Origin: Oceanibacterium hippocampi
Lineage (GTDB): Bacteria > Pseudomonadota > Alphaproteobacteria > Sneathiellales > Sneathiellaceae
Assembly (NCBI RefSeq): GCF_900172325.1
Contig: NZ_FWFR01000001.1
Span: 1-64,000, forward strand
DNA length: 64,000 nt
Reading direction: 5' to 3'
Shown here: positions 47,187 through 57,308 of the stretch, piece by piece
Numbering within the stretch: the stretch's first letter is position 1
Layout: every line of letters begins with the position of its first letter
The notes under the pieces: model-generated
What the model was told of the DNA's origin: nothing
The model's database searches: none
The model's input: only the letters and a program-made list of their open reading frames with translations
Translations under genes and position numbers: made by a program

Positions 47187-47210
47187 AATTGGGGGGCCAG
47201 GCCACCAATT
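47187..47210. repeat. Inverted repeat and direct repeat upstream of the liv operon
   Basis: AATTGG (47187-47192) and CCAATT (47205-47210) are perfect inverted repeats with a GC-rich 12-base spacer. About 20 bases on, ATGCAAA occurs twice in tandem (47228-47234 and 47236-47242). Both lie in the 184-bp gap before the transporter operon and may be operators. Confidence 0.45.
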
Positions 47211-47310
47211 CGACCCTCGCCAGCAATATGCAAACATGCAAAACTCGTTCGTATCCAGCGCGGCTGAACAAGGCCGCCAACAAGATCAAGACAAGGTGGG
47301 GAACAGCATC

Positions 47311-48588
47311 ATGACGGACTTCCGGACCGACAATAATGGCAAGACCCGGGGCAGCCGGGCGCTCCCGGTCAGCCGGCGCGGCTTCACGTTGGGCGCTGCC
47401 GCGACAGCGGCAGTCCTTGGTGCCCCCGGGATCCTGAAGGGCGCGCGCGCCGCGACACCGCTCAAGATCGGCTGCCTCGCCCCGCTCACCGGCTTCTTCG
47501 CCCGCGAAGGCCAGAACTGCAAGCGCGGCTTCGATATCGCGCCGGCGCTGTTGTCCGACATGGGGCACACGGTCGAGATCATGATGGCCGATACCGAGTC
47601 CAATCCGGACAAGGCCAGGACCGCGGCCGAGAAGCTGGTCAACGAGGGCGCCCAGGTGCTGATCGGCACCTTCGTGTCGGGCGAGACGGCGGCCGTTGCC
47701 CAGGTCGCCGAGCAGCGCGGCATCCCGCACATCATCAATGTCGCCGCCGCGCCGCAGATCACCGAGCAGGGTTACAAGTACGTCTTCCGCAACTTCACGA
47801 CCGGCCCGATGCTGGTGATCAACGGCCTCGGCCTGATCAAGCAACTGATGCAGAAGGTCGGCGCGACCCCGAAGGGCGCGGTCTTCATGCATGTGAACGA
47901 TACCTTCGGCACGGCGATGTCGAAGGGTATCGAGGCGCTCTACGGCCGCATGGAGATGCCGTTCCCGATTCTCGAGACGATCGCCTACGACCCGAAGGCC
48001 AAGGATCTCTCGGTCGAGGTCGCCAAGGCGAAGGCGAGCGGCGCGGACATCGTCTTCCCGGTCAGCCACGGCGCCGACGCGATCCTGCTGATCCGCGAGA
48101 TGGTGAAACAGCGCTTCGAGCCGGCCGGCATCATGACTCCCGGCAGCCCCGGCACTTACGAGGCGCAGTTCTACAAGGCGCTCGACAAGTATTCCGAGTT
48201 CGTCATGGCCAATGTGCCCTGGATCGATCCGTCGACGGACATGTCGAAGGCCTTCACCGCCGCCTTCGACAAGACCTTCAAGGGCGAACTGATGGAACTC
48301 AACGCCGGCTTCTCCTTCGAGGCGGTGCTGATCGCCGCCGATGCCCATGCCCGGGCCGGCAGCGCCGATCCCGGCGCGCTTGCCGACGCCATCCGGGCGA
48401 CCGACATCGCCGAGCACGTGATGATCGGCGGTCCGATCCAGTTCGACGAGAAGGGCCAGAACGTCAACATCAAGTCGGCGACGCTGCAGAATCTCGACCG
48501 CATGCCGACGGTGGTCATGCCCGCGGAATCGGCCCAGCACGAGCCTGTCTACCCGATGCCGGGCTGGCGCGACGCGGCGCGCAAGTGA
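47311..48588 (+). CDS. HAAT-family ABC transporter substrate-binding protein (LivK-like)
   Basis: This 425-residue periplasmic binding protein delivers a substrate to the permease pair downstream. The N-terminus is a twin-arginine signal (SRRGFTLGAAATAAVLG, cut near ARAA), which is usual for folded LivK-type proteins in Alphaproteobacteria. The type-1 periplasmic-binding fold follows: LKIGCLAPLTGFFAREGQN, ADTESNPDKARTAAEKLV, and GTFVSGETAAVAQVAEQRGI. HAAT transporters move branched-chain amino acids, amides, aromatic acids or other compounds; the ligand here is unknown. The ATG at 47311 follows AAGGTGGGGA. Confidence 0.92.
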   Translation: MTDFRTDNNGKTRGSRALPVSRRGFTLGAAATAAVLGAPGILKGARAATPLKIGCLAPLTGFFAREGQNCKRGFDIAPALLSDMGHTVEIMMADTESNPDKARTAAEKLVNEGAQVLIGTFVSGETAAVAQVAEQRGIPHIINVAAAPQITEQGYKYVFRNFTTGPMLVINGLGLIKQLMQKVGATPKGAVFMHVNDTFGTAMSKGIEALYGRMEMPFPILETIAYDPKAKDLSVEVAKAKASGADIVFPVSHGADAILLIREMVKQRFEPAGIMTPGSPGTYEAQFYKALDKYSEFVMANVPWIDPSTDMSKAFTAAFDKTFKGELMELNAGFSFEAVLIAADAHARAGSADPGALADAIRATDIAEHVMIGGPIQFDEKGQNVNIKSATLQNLDRMPTVVMPAESAQHEPVYPMPGWRDAARK

Positions 48589-48647
48589 GCGGCCGCCAGC
48601 AACATTCCGGAACCTGACGCGACAAGACAACTGGCAGCACGGACAAC

Positions 48648-49523
48648 ATGACCTGGGAACTGGCCGCGAACGTCGTGACCGGAGGCCTTCTGATCGGCCT
48701 CGTCTATGCACTGATGGCCCTCGGGCTCTCGGTGATCTTCGGTGTCACCCGCATCGTCAATTTCGCCCATGGCGAAATGACGGTGCTGGCGATGTTCGCC
48801 GCGGTCATCCTGTTCCGGCAATTCGGCCTCGACCCGATCCTGATGTCACCGATCGTCGCCGCCGGCCTGTTTGCCCTCGGCTACGGCCTGCAGCGCTACC
48901 TGGTCGCACCCTTCGTGACCCGGCCGGAGCATGAGCAGTTCATCCTCCTGCTCGCCGTCGCCTTCGCGCTCACCAACGGCATGCTGATCGTCTTCGGCCC
49001 CGAGGCCCAGGGCATCCTGACCGACTATTCCTTCGATTCCTACGAGATCGGACCGCTGATCGTCGACAAGACGAAGGCGATCGCCGGGCTGATCTCGCTG
49101 GTTGTCGCCGCCCTGCTGCTCGGCTTCTTCCGCTACTCGGCGACCGGCCGGGCGATCCGCGCCTGCGCCGACAACCTGATCGGTGCCGGCGTCGTCGGCC
49201 TTAACGTGCCCTATCTCTACGCCCTCACCTTCGCAATCGGTGCCGCCACGGTCGGCGTCGCCGGCTGCCTGCTCTCGATCATCATGGACGCGACGCCCGT
49301 GCTCGGGCCGGAGCTGACCCTGCTTGCCTTCATCATTGTCATCGTCGGCGGGCTCGGCTCGATGACCGGCGCGCTTCTGGGCGGTGTCCTGATCGGCGTG
49401 TCCGAGGCTCTTGCCGGCCTGCTCTTCACCCCGTCCCTGAAATCGATGCTGAGCTTCGGCCTACTGATCCTGGTGCTGGTCGTGCGCCCGCAGGGCCTGT
49501 TCGGCAAGAGCGGCGCCCGATGA
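48648..49523 (+). CDS. livH: HAAT ABC transporter permease, LivH-type
   Basis: This 291-residue permease of about eight helices has the LivH family motif GLIYALMALGLSVIFGVTRIVNFAHG-type sequence near its start and AADNLIGAGVVGLN region. It forms the channel with the LivM-type permease. The next gene starts within its stop (ATGA overlap). Confidence 0.94.
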   Translation: MTWELAANVVTGGLLIGLVYALMALGLSVIFGVTRIVNFAHGEMTVLAMFAAVILFRQFGLDPILMSPIVAAGLFALGYGLQRYLVAPFVTRPEHEQFILLLAVAFALTNGMLIVFGPEAQGILTDYSFDSYEIGPLIVDKTKAIAGLISLVVAALLLGFFRYSATGRAIRACADNLIGAGVVGLNVPYLYALTFAIGAATVGVAGCLLSIIMDATPVLGPELTLLAFIIVIVGGLGSMTGALLGGVLIGVSEALAGLLFTPSLKSMLSFGLLILVLVVRPQGLFGKSGAR

Positions 49524-50524
49524 TCGCATCGCTCGCCCGACTGCCCGCGCGCGTCCTGCTGGCGACGGCTCTGCTCGGGCTTGCGCTCGCCACGGCGCCG
49601 CTGGTCGTCGACGGCTACATTCTCTCGGTCATCCTGATCGCGCTTTACTTTGCCTATGTCGGCCAGGCCTGGAACATCGTCATGGGCTACGCCGGCCAGC
49701 TCTCGCTTGGCCACGCGCTCTATGTCGGGCTCGGCGCCTACATGGCCGCGGCACTCTATATCCATGCCGGCATACCGCCGATCCTGGGCGTTTTTCCGGC
49801 CGTCGCGGGCGCGGCGCTCGCCGCCGCGATCATCGGCGCGCTGGCCTTCCGGTTCCGCATCGGCGGGGTCTATTTCGCGCTGCTGACCATCGCCTTCGCG
49901 GAGTTCACCCGCATCCTGTTCATGCATATCGACTGGCTCGGCGCGACCGAGGGGTTGTTCCTGCCGGTCGAGAACCGGACGACGAACGATCTGCTCAACC
50001 TGCGCGGCTCGCCGACGATGTTCTATTACGTGCTGCTCTCCCTCGTCGTCGCCTCTGTGGCGCTTGCCTATTATCTCCGCGAGAGCCGGCTCGGCTTCTT
50101 CCTGCGCGCGGTGCGCGAGGACGAGGATGCGGCGGAAGCTTCGGGCATCAACATCTTCCGCGTCAAGATGATCGCCGTCGTGCTGTCGGGCGCGATGACC
50201 TCCGTCGGCGGCGTCATCCTCGCCTTCTATTACAACAACCTCTTCCCCTCCGACGTGTTCGGGATGCATCGCTCGATCGAGATCATCCTGGCGCCGATCG
50301 TCGGCGGGCTCGGCACCCTGTTCGGCCCGCTGATCGGCGCCTTCGCGCTCGGCATCCTCGGCGAGGGCCTGACCGCTGTCCTCGAGGCGAGCGGCACCTC
50401 GACCGCCGGCATCAAGCAGCTTGTCTACGCGGCGATGCTGATCGTCATCATCAAGTTCCTGCCCGGCGGGCTCTGGCCGAGCATCGCGCGGCTGATCCGC
50501 CTCGACCGCGGGGGCGAGCGATGA
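49520..50524 (+). CDS. livM: HAAT ABC transporter permease, LivM-type
   Basis: This 334-residue permease has the LivM motif YAGQLSLGHALYVGLGAYMAA-type region and RESRLGFFLRAVREDEDAAEASGIN for contact with the ATPases. It overlaps livH by four bases and livG by four bases, so translation is coupled. Confidence 0.94.
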   Translation: MIASLARLPARVLLATALLGLALATAPLVVDGYILSVILIALYFAYVGQAWNIVMGYAGQLSLGHALYVGLGAYMAAALYIHAGIPPILGVFPAVAGAALAAAIIGALAFRFRIGGVYFALLTIAFAEFTRILFMHIDWLGATEGLFLPVENRTTNDLLNLRGSPTMFYYVLLSLVVASVALAYYLRESRLGFFLRAVREDEDAAEASGINIFRVKMIAVVLSGAMTSVGGVILAFYYNNLFPSDVFGMHRSIEIILAPIVGGLGTLFGPLIGAFALGILGEGLTAVLEASGTSTAGIKQLVYAAMLIVIIKFLPGGLWPSIARLIRLDRGGER

Positions 50525-51255
50525 GCGCCCGGACCCTGCTCGAGGTGGCCGGCGTCTCCCGGACCTTCAAGGGCCTGCGCGCCGTCGACGCCGTGTCGCT
50601 GAGCGTGACCGAGGGCGCGATCGTCGCCCTGATCGGGCCGAACGGCGCCGGCAAGACGACGCTGTTCAACCTGATCGCCGGCCATCTCGTCCCCGACACC
50701 GGCACCATCGACTTTGCCGGGCAGCGCCTGAACGGCCTGCGCCCCGACCGGGTCTGCCGGGCCGGCATCGGCCGGACCTTCCAGATCGTCCGCCCGTTCC
50801 TGAAACTGTCGGTGCTCGAGAATGTCGTGGTCGGCGCGCTGCACCGGCGCCGCTCCGTCGCTGAGGCGGAAACCCATGCCCACCGGCTGCTCGGCCTGCT
50901 CGACCTCGACGGCATTGCCGATCGCCAGGCGTCGAGCCTGAGCCTGCCCGAGCGCAAGCGGCTGGAGGTCGCGCGCGCGCTTGCCACCGATCCGAAACTG
51001 CTGCTGCTCGACGAGGTGATGGCCGGCATGCGGCCGGCCGAGACCGACCAGCTTGTCGAGGTAATCCGCCGCCTGAACCGGGAAACCGGCGTGACCGTGC
51101 TGCTGACCGAACATGTCATGCGCGCGGTCATGGCGCTGGCACAGGAGATCTACGTGCTCAACTCCGGCCGCCTGATCGCCCATGGCGCGCCCGAGGAGGT
51201 GATCCGCAACGAGGCCGTCCTGGAATGCTATCTGGGCGCCGAGGCGATCGAGTAG
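50521..51255 (+). CDS. livG: HAAT ABC transporter ATP-binding protein, LivG-type
   Basis: This 244-residue ATPase has Walker A GPNGAGKTTLFNLI, the LivG-type Q-loop region GIGRTFQIVRPFLKLS, signature LSLPERKRLEVAR and Walker B LLLLDEVMAGM. The signature starts SLPE instead of SGGQ, normal for LivG. It powers import with LivF. Confidence 0.95.
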   Translation: MSARTLLEVAGVSRTFKGLRAVDAVSLSVTEGAIVALIGPNGAGKTTLFNLIAGHLVPDTGTIDFAGQRLNGLRPDRVCRAGIGRTFQIVRPFLKLSVLENVVVGALHRRRSVAEAETHAHRLLGLLDLDGIADRQASSLSLPERKRLEVARALATDPKLLLLDEVMAGMRPAETDQLVEVIRRLNRETGVTVLLTEHVMRAVMALAQEIYVLNSGRLIAHGAPEEVIRNEAVLECYLGAEAIE

Positions 51256-51259
51256 GGCC

Positions 51260-51964
<705 letters not shown>

Positions 51965-51973
51965 CGCGGCTTG

Positions 51974-53509
51974 CTAGATGTTGCGTCCGGCGCCTTCCCA
52001 GTAGGGCGCGCGCAGCTTGCGCTTGAAGATCTTGCCGGAATCCTCGCGCGGCAACTCGCGGGCGAACTCGATCACCTTCGGGATCTTGTAGTTGGCGAGT
52101 CGCTCGGTCAGCCAGCGGCGGATGTCGCTCTCGCCGAGGCCCGCGTCGGGCTGCAATTCGACATGGGCGCAGAGCTGCTCGCCATATTCCGGGTCTGGAA
52201 TGCCGAAGACCGCGCAATCCTGGACCCCGGGCATGGTCACCAGCACCGCCTCGATCTCGGCCGGGTAGATGTTCACCCCGCCGGAGATCACCATGTCGCG
52301 GACCCGGTCGCAGAGGAACAGGTAGCCTTCGTCGTCGACGTAGCCCATGTCGCCGACGCTGATCAGGCCGTGCTTTTCGCACTCGGCCCGCTTCTCCGGC
52401 AGCTTGTTATAGGTGAAGTCAGGAAAACCGGCGATCCGGATATAGACCTCGCCGACCGCGCCGGGCGGCAGTTCCCGGCCCTCGGCGTCGAGTATCCGCA
52501 ACTGCCCGTACTCGATCGGACGGCCGACCGTCCCGGGCTTGCGCAACGCCTCCTCGGCAGTGTGGAAGATCACCCCGCCGGTCTCGGTCGCGCCGTAATA
52601 CTCGTTGATGACCGGCCCCCACCATTCGATCATCCGGCGCTTGACCTCGGCCGGGCACGGTGCCGCGGCATGGACGACGAATTCGAGCGACGACAGATCG
52701 TATTTCGCCCGCACCGCGTCGGGCAGTTTCAGCAGGCGGACGAACATCGTCGGCACCATATGCAGGTGCGTAATCCGGTGGCTCTCAATCAGTCGCAGTA
52801 GTTCCTCGGCGTCGAAGCGCGGCTGCAGGATCACAAGACCACCCTCGCGCGCCGCCGAGAGCGCATAGAGGTTGGGCGCCGAGTGATAGACCGGGCCGGT
52901 GATCACCGTCCGCATCTTCCGGCCCGGACGGATGTCGAAGATCGTGTCGACCATGGCGCCCAGCCGCTCGGCCATTTCCGCCGTCGCCGGGGTTCGCCGC
53001 ACGCCCTTCGGCAGGCCGGTCGTACCGGAGGTGTAGATCATGTTGGTCCGCACGCTGGCCGGCGGCGTCGGCCAGGGTTCGTGACCGGCAACCCAGTCGT
53101 TCCATTCGGCGCGCCCCTCGGGCACCCGGCAGACCGCATCGGCGAGGCCGTAGGCCGCGCGGATCTCGGGCGGCACCGGCACGACGAGGACGGCGACATC
53201 GTCGGGGATCGCGGACGCCATCGAGGCGAGCAGATCAGCGTGGATCACGACTGCCCGGGCACCGCAATCGCGGAGGATGTAGCCGACCTCGTCAGCCTTG
53301 AAATGCCAGTTGACCGGGACCGCGTAGGCACCCGCCTGATTGGCGCCGAGAGCCGCCTCGAAGAAGGCGAAGTCGTTGCGGAGAACGAGCGCTACAGCGT
53401 CGTTCTCGGCAACGCCCAGCGCCATGAAGCCCTGAGCGGCCCGGGCCGCGCGCGTGAGCAATTCGGCCTGGGACAGTTCCCGGCTGCCGCTCAGAATCCG
53501 GCCACTCAT
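51974..53509 (-). CDS. Acyl-CoA ligase (AMP-forming)
   Basis: This 511-residue adenylating enzyme activates a carboxylic acid as AMP ester and then CoA thioester. Motifs in order: IYTSGTTGLPKGVRR (P-loop), YYGATETGG (A5), YLFLCDRVRDMVISGG (A8 hinge) and the catalytic lysine near the end in EDSGKIFKRKLR. The length fits medium/long-chain or aryl acid ligases. The RBS GGGGAGG lies seven bases upstream. It follows two SDR genes in the same direction and converges with the HAAT transporter, which could supply its acid substrate. Confidence 0.9.
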   Translation of the reverse strand: MSGRILSGSRELSQAELLTRAARAAQGFMALGVAENDAVALVLRNDFAFFEAALGANQAGAYAVPVNWHFKADEVGYILRDCGARAVVIHADLLASMASAIPDDVAVLVVPVPPEIRAAYGLADAVCRVPEGRAEWNDWVAGHEPWPTPPASVRTNMIYTSGTTGLPKGVRRTPATAEMAERLGAMVDTIFDIRPGRKMRTVITGPVYHSAPNLYALSAAREGGLVILQPRFDAEELLRLIESHRITHLHMVPTMFVRLLKLPDAVRAKYDLSSLEFVVHAAAPCPAEVKRRMIEWWGPVINEYYGATETGGVIFHTAEEALRKPGTVGRPIEYGQLRILDAEGRELPPGAVGEVYIRIAGFPDFTYNKLPEKRAECEKHGLISVGDMGYVDDEGYLFLCDRVRDMVISGGVNIYPAEIEAVLVTMPGVQDCAVFGIPDPEYGEQLCAHVELQPDAGLGESDIRRWLTERLANYKIPKVIEFARELPREDSGKIFKRKLRAPYWEGAGRNI

Positions 53510-53575
53510 CAGGCACCCTCCCCTTGCAGCCGCGTTCTCCTTTTCGTCCGATTGTAGTCCTCTGGTGCGGCTCCG

Positions 53576-54331
53576 CTAGCCCTTCCGTGCGGGTTGGCCA
53601 AGCCGGTCCACGGTCGGCGAGAGAAGGATCTCGTTGATGCAGACATGGTCCGGCTGGGTCGCGACATAATGGATCAGCCGGCCGAGATCCCGGCTCTGCA
53701 GCATGCGCGCCATATCCGCCTCACTCGGCGGAACCGGCCGGTTCGCCATGATCGGTGTCGCGACCTCGCCCGGGCAGATGGCGCAGCTCCGGATGCCGTT
53801 GCGGCCCTCCTCGATGTTGAGGCTGGCACTCATCGCGACGACCGCATGCTTGGCGGCGATGTAGGCGGGACCGGGCAGGAAATTGACCTGCCGCCCGGCC
53901 CGGGACGCGATCTGGATCAACAGCCCGCCGCCCTGGCGGCGCATGATCGGCAGGACGACGTTGCTGGTATAGAAGGTGCCGTCAAGATTGATGCGGACGA
54001 CATCGTCCCAGTCGCTTTCCTCGAGATCGCCCCAATGGCGCTCCGGAACATTCATCCCGGCGGAGTTGACGAGGATGTCGAGCCGGCCATGACGCTTGTC
54101 GATCCGCCCGGCGACGGCAGCGACCGCCTTCCTGTCGGTAACGTCGAGGATCTCGATCTCGGCCGCGCCGCCGGCCGCTTCGATCCGCCCGGCGACTTCC
54201 TTCAGCTTCTCTTCCCGTCGGCCAGACAGCACGACCAGCGCGCCGGCCTCCGCCAATGCCTCCGCCCCGGCCGCACCGATGCCGCTGCCGGCGCCGGTGA
54301 CCCAGACGATCTTGCCCCCCAGTTCGCTCAT
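53576..54331 (-). CDS. SDR family oxidoreductase (copy 1)
   Basis: This 251-residue short-chain dehydrogenase/reductase has the nucleotide motif TGAGSGIG, NSAG, and the catalytic YxxxK in AYIAAK. It is a tandem duplicate of the gene at 54473-55228: by my hand alignment both are 251 residues with no gaps and differ at about 39 positions (about 84% identity). The differences cluster near the active site (SRAGRQVNFLPG versus SWAGRYVTFLTG) and at the C-terminus, hinting at a changed substrate. The ATG at 54331 matches the sister copy's start. Confidence 0.9.
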   Translation of the reverse strand: MSELGGKIVWVTGAGSGIGAAGAEALAEAGALVVLSGRREEKLKEVAGRIEAAGGAAEIEILDVTDRKAVAAVAGRIDKRHGRLDILVNSAGMNVPERHWGDLEESDWDDVVRINLDGTFYTSNVVLPIMRRQGGGLLIQIASRAGRQVNFLPGPAYIAAKHAVVAMSASLNIEEGRNGIRSCAICPGEVATPIMANRPVPPSEADMARMLQSRDLGRLIHYVATQPDHVCINEILLSPTVDRLGQPARKG

Positions 54332-54354
54332 TACGCTATTCCGCCTTCTCACAA

Positions 54355-54377
54355 GTTACTTTCCGGAACACAGTAAC
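54355..54377. repeat. Inverted repeat upstream of SDR copy 1
   Basis: GTTACT (54355-54360) and AGTAAC (54372-54377) are perfect inverted repeats around TTCCGGAA. A decayed version of the same block lies upstream of the sister copy (about 55253-55282), so the duplication included the leader. Confidence 0.55.
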
Positions 54378-54472
54378 AGAGCCTTCCATCCGGCCAAGCC
54401 CCGGGGGCATGCAATTGTGGCCCCAGGTCCAGGCCGGCTTCCCGGGTCGGCCGCTTGCGGTTGTCTCGCCCG

Positions 54473-55228
54473 CTAGTCCTTCCGCGCTGCCTGGCTGACG
54501 CGGTCCCAGGTCGGCGAGATCAGGACCTCGTTGATGCAGACATGTTCCGGCTGGGTCGCGACATAGCGAATCAGCCGGCCGAGATCCGCGATCTGCAGCA
54601 TGCGCGCCATTTCCGCCTCTGTCGGCGGCACCGGACGCTTCGCCATGATCGGCGTCGCGACCTCGCCCGGGCAGATGGCGCAACTCCGGATCCCGTTGTG
54701 GCCCTCCTCGAGATTCAGGCTCGCGCTCATCGCCACGACCGCATGCTTGGCGGCGTTGTAAGCGGGCCCGGTCAGGAAAGTGACGTACCGGCCGGCCCAG
54801 GAGGCGATCTGGATCATCAGCCCGCCGCCCTGCCGGCGCATGATCGGCAGGACCGCGTTGCTGGTATAGAAGGAGCCGTCCAGATTGATGTGGACGACAT
54901 CGTCCCAGCCGCTTTCGTCGACATCACCCCAGTGGCGCTTCGGCACGTTCAGGCCGGCGGAATTGACGAGGATGTCGAGCCGGCCGTGGCGCTTCCCGAT
55001 CCGCCCGGCGACGGCGGCGACCGCCTTCTTGTCGGAAACGTCGAGGACCTCGATCCCGGCATGGCCCCCGGCCGCTTCGATCCGCCCTGCAACTTCCTTC
55101 AACTTGTCCTCGCGGCGCCCCGACAGCACGACCAGCGCCCCGGCCTCCGCCAACGCCTCCGCCCCGGCCGCGCCGATACCGCTGCCGGCGCCGGTAACCC
55201 AGGCGACCTTGCCCCCCAGTTCGCTCAT
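54473..55228 (-). CDS. SDR family oxidoreductase (copy 2)
   Basis: This 251-residue SDR has TGAGSGIG, NSAG and AYNAAK, with the same length and frame as copy 1, 897 bases away. Its GGAG ribosome site is better than copy 1's. It is the promoter-proximal member of the SDR-SDR-ligase leftward series. The role is unknown; dehydration or reduction of a hydroxy or keto group linked to the CoA ligase is a guess. Confidence 0.9.
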   Translation of the reverse strand: MSELGGKVAWVTGAGSGIGAAGAEALAEAGALVVLSGRREDKLKEVAGRIEAAGGHAGIEVLDVSDKKAVAAVAGRIGKRHGRLDILVNSAGLNVPKRHWGDVDESGWDDVVHINLDGSFYTSNAVLPIMRRQGGGLMIQIASWAGRYVTFLTGPAYNAAKHAVVAMSASLNLEEGHNGIRSCAICPGEVATPIMAKRPVPPTEAEMARMLQIADLGRLIRYVATQPEHVCINEVLISPTWDRVSQAARKD

Positions 55229-55407
55229 GTCGTTCTCCTGCCCTGTTTATCGGTTGCTTTTCCCGGATACTGTAGCAGAGCCTTTTGCTCGACCAGGGTC
55301 GAGACTCCGTTGCAACGGCCGCAAGGGTCAAAGCGGTGTTCTTGGACGAACCGCTATGCTATTGCCTCGCCCGCGGCGCTGCCCCGGGCGCCCGTTTCGG
55401 AAATGCC

Positions 55408-57105
55408 ATGCGGAACGTCTTACGAATTTTCCTGACCACCCCGGGTCCGGCGAAATGGACGGCGGTGATCAGCCTGATCGTCGCCGGTTTCGCCGAAAGC
55501 ATCGGCCTGGCGACCCTGCTGCCGCTGCTCACGACCGCGATGGGCGATGCCAACGATCCCTCGCCGGTCAGCCGGATGGTGCGCGAGGGGTTGGCGATGA
55601 TCGGCCTGCCCGCCGATCTCGAGATCCTGCTCGCGATCGTCGTTCTCGGCGTGACGGTGAAGGCGGTCTTCGTCATGATCGCGATGCGCCACGTCAGCTA
55701 CACGATGGCCGACGTCGCGACCTATCTCCGCACCGCGCTGGTCCGCAACGTTGCGGCCGTCGAATGGCGCTATTTCACCCACCAGCCGGTCGGCCGGATC
55801 GCCAACGCGCTCAGCCTCGACGCCAACAACTCGGCACGCGCCTACCTGCTGGCGACGATGTTCCTCGCGACTCTGATCCAGTCGGCCTTCTACGTGGTGG
55901 TCGCCTTCTTCGTCTCGCCGAGGCTCGCCCTGGTCGCCTTCGTCACCGGGATGCTGCTGATCCTCGTGCTGCAGCCGCTGGTCCGCATCTCGCGCAAGGC
56001 CGGCAAGCGCCAGCGCGCGCGGACCGAGGAACTGGTGACGCTGCTCTCGGACACCATGGGCAACATCAAGCCGCTCAAGGCGATGGCCCGGCAGGAACAT
56101 TTCGCCCACTTCTTCGACGAGAAGATCTCGCTGCTGCGGACCGCGATCCGGCGCGAGGCGCTGAGCAACCTGGCGATGAAGAACATCCGCGAGCCGATCC
56201 TGGTAATGCTGATCGCCGTCGGCTTCCTGGCGACCCGGAACAGCCTCGAGATCGGCGTCCCGGAACTGCTGGTTATGGCGCTGATCCTGCAGAAGACGGT
56301 GAGCACGATGGGCCGGGTCCAGCAGCAGTTGCAGACCGCCGTCGCGGTCTCCGCCGCCTACTGGTCGGTGCGCCGCCTGATCGAGGAAGCGGCCGACCAG
56401 CGCGAGGACCTGTCGGGTGAGGTCGCGCCGACGCTCCGGACCGCCTGCGTCTTCGACAATGTCAGTTTCGCCTATGGCGACGAGCCGGTCCTCGACCGGG
56501 TCTCACTGGAACTTCCCGCCCGCAGCCTGACCGTGCTTACCGGCGCATCCGGGTCCGGCAAGACGACGATCATCGACCTGCTGCTCGGCCTGCACCGGCT
56601 CGACAGCGGCGAGATCCTGATCGACGGCATCCCGCAATCGCGGATCGACCTGCGCGCCTGGCGCGGGATGATCGGCTATGTGCCGCAGGAACTCACCCTC
56701 TTCCACGACACCGTGCTCGCCAATGTCACGCTCGGCGATCCGGCGATGACCGAGGCGGAGGCGCGGGCGGCACTGGAAGCCGCCGGCGCCTGGGATTTCG
56801 TCGAGCGGCTGCCGAAGGGCCTGCAGACCATCGTCGGCGAACGCGGCAGCCAGCTTTCCGGCGGCCAGCGACAGCGCATCGCGCTCGCCCGGGCGCTGAT
56901 CGGCAAGCCGACGCTGCTCATTCTCGACGAGGTGACGAGCGCGCTCGACCCGGAAACCGAGGCGGCGCTGGCGACGAAGATCCACAGTCTCGCTGCCGAG
57001 CACACCATCGTTGCGATCAGCCACAACCGGGCACTGGTCGAACAGGCCGACCGGATCTACGACCTCAGCCGCGCCGGCGCCCGCCTGGTCGACGCGGCGG
57101 AGTGA
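55408..57105 (+). CDS. ABC transporter, fused permease and ATPase (exporter type)
   Basis: This 565-residue half-transporter has six helices in about residues 15-300 and a C-terminal ATPase with Walker A GASGSGKTT, Q-loop GYVPQELTLF, signature LSGGQ, Walker B LLILDEVTSALD and H-loop ISHNR. It would work as a homodimer. The MRNVLRIFLTTPGPAKWTAV start at 55408 fits the first helix; in-frame sequence upstream has no homology. Substrate unknown; it is not linked to a clear biosynthetic operon. Confidence 0.93.
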   Translation: MRNVLRIFLTTPGPAKWTAVISLIVAGFAESIGLATLLPLLTTAMGDANDPSPVSRMVREGLAMIGLPADLEILLAIVVLGVTVKAVFVMIAMRHVSYTMADVATYLRTALVRNVAAVEWRYFTHQPVGRIANALSLDANNSARAYLLATMFLATLIQSAFYVVVAFFVSPRLALVAFVTGMLLILVLQPLVRISRKAGKRQRARTEELVTLLSDTMGNIKPLKAMARQEHFAHFFDEKISLLRTAIRREALSNLAMKNIREPILVMLIAVGFLATRNSLEIGVPELLVMALILQKTVSTMGRVQQQLQTAVAVSAAYWSVRRLIEEAADQREDLSGEVAPTLRTACVFDNVSFAYGDEPVLDRVSLELPARSLTVLTGASGSGKTTIIDLLLGLHRLDSGEILIDGIPQSRIDLRAWRGMIGYVPQELTLFHDTVLANVTLGDPAMTEAEARAALEAAGAWDFVERLPKGLQTIVGERGSQLSGGQRQRIALARALIGKPTLLILDEVTSALDPETEAALATKIHSLAAEHTIVAISHNRALVEQADRIYDLSRAGARLVDAAE

Positions 57106-57112
57106 TTGCGCT

Positions 57113-57308
57113 CTACTCGGCGCTCCAGACCGGGCTCACGGTCTCGTCGAATATCCGGTTCGACAACGAATTCGGATAACGTCCCCTGCCATAGCGGATT
57201 GCCGCATCCACGCGCCGGAACAGCGGGCCGCGCCTCGAAGGCACGGAGAGTGGGCAATGGTGGCGGTCGCCCGGACATCGATCTCATGGTTGCGTATGGC
57301 TCAATCAT
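57113..57308 (-). pseudogene. Remnant of a GcvA-like LysR regulator gene
   Basis: Broken pieces of one LysR gene are seen on the minus strand. One frame gives PPLPTLRAFEA, the start of a GcvA-type regulator (compare PPLNSLRAFEA in the intact gene at 32326-33252). A shifted frame continues with GPLFRRVDAAIRYGRGRYP and NSLSNRIFDETVSPV, ending in a stop. In the intact gene these correspond to PLFRR and, far downstream, VDLGLRYGRGKYPGLISHRL. So most of the linker and first effector half are deleted, the frame is shifted, and the tail is cut. It is divergent to lysE, the usual position of a LysE-controlling LysR. Confidence 0.75.
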
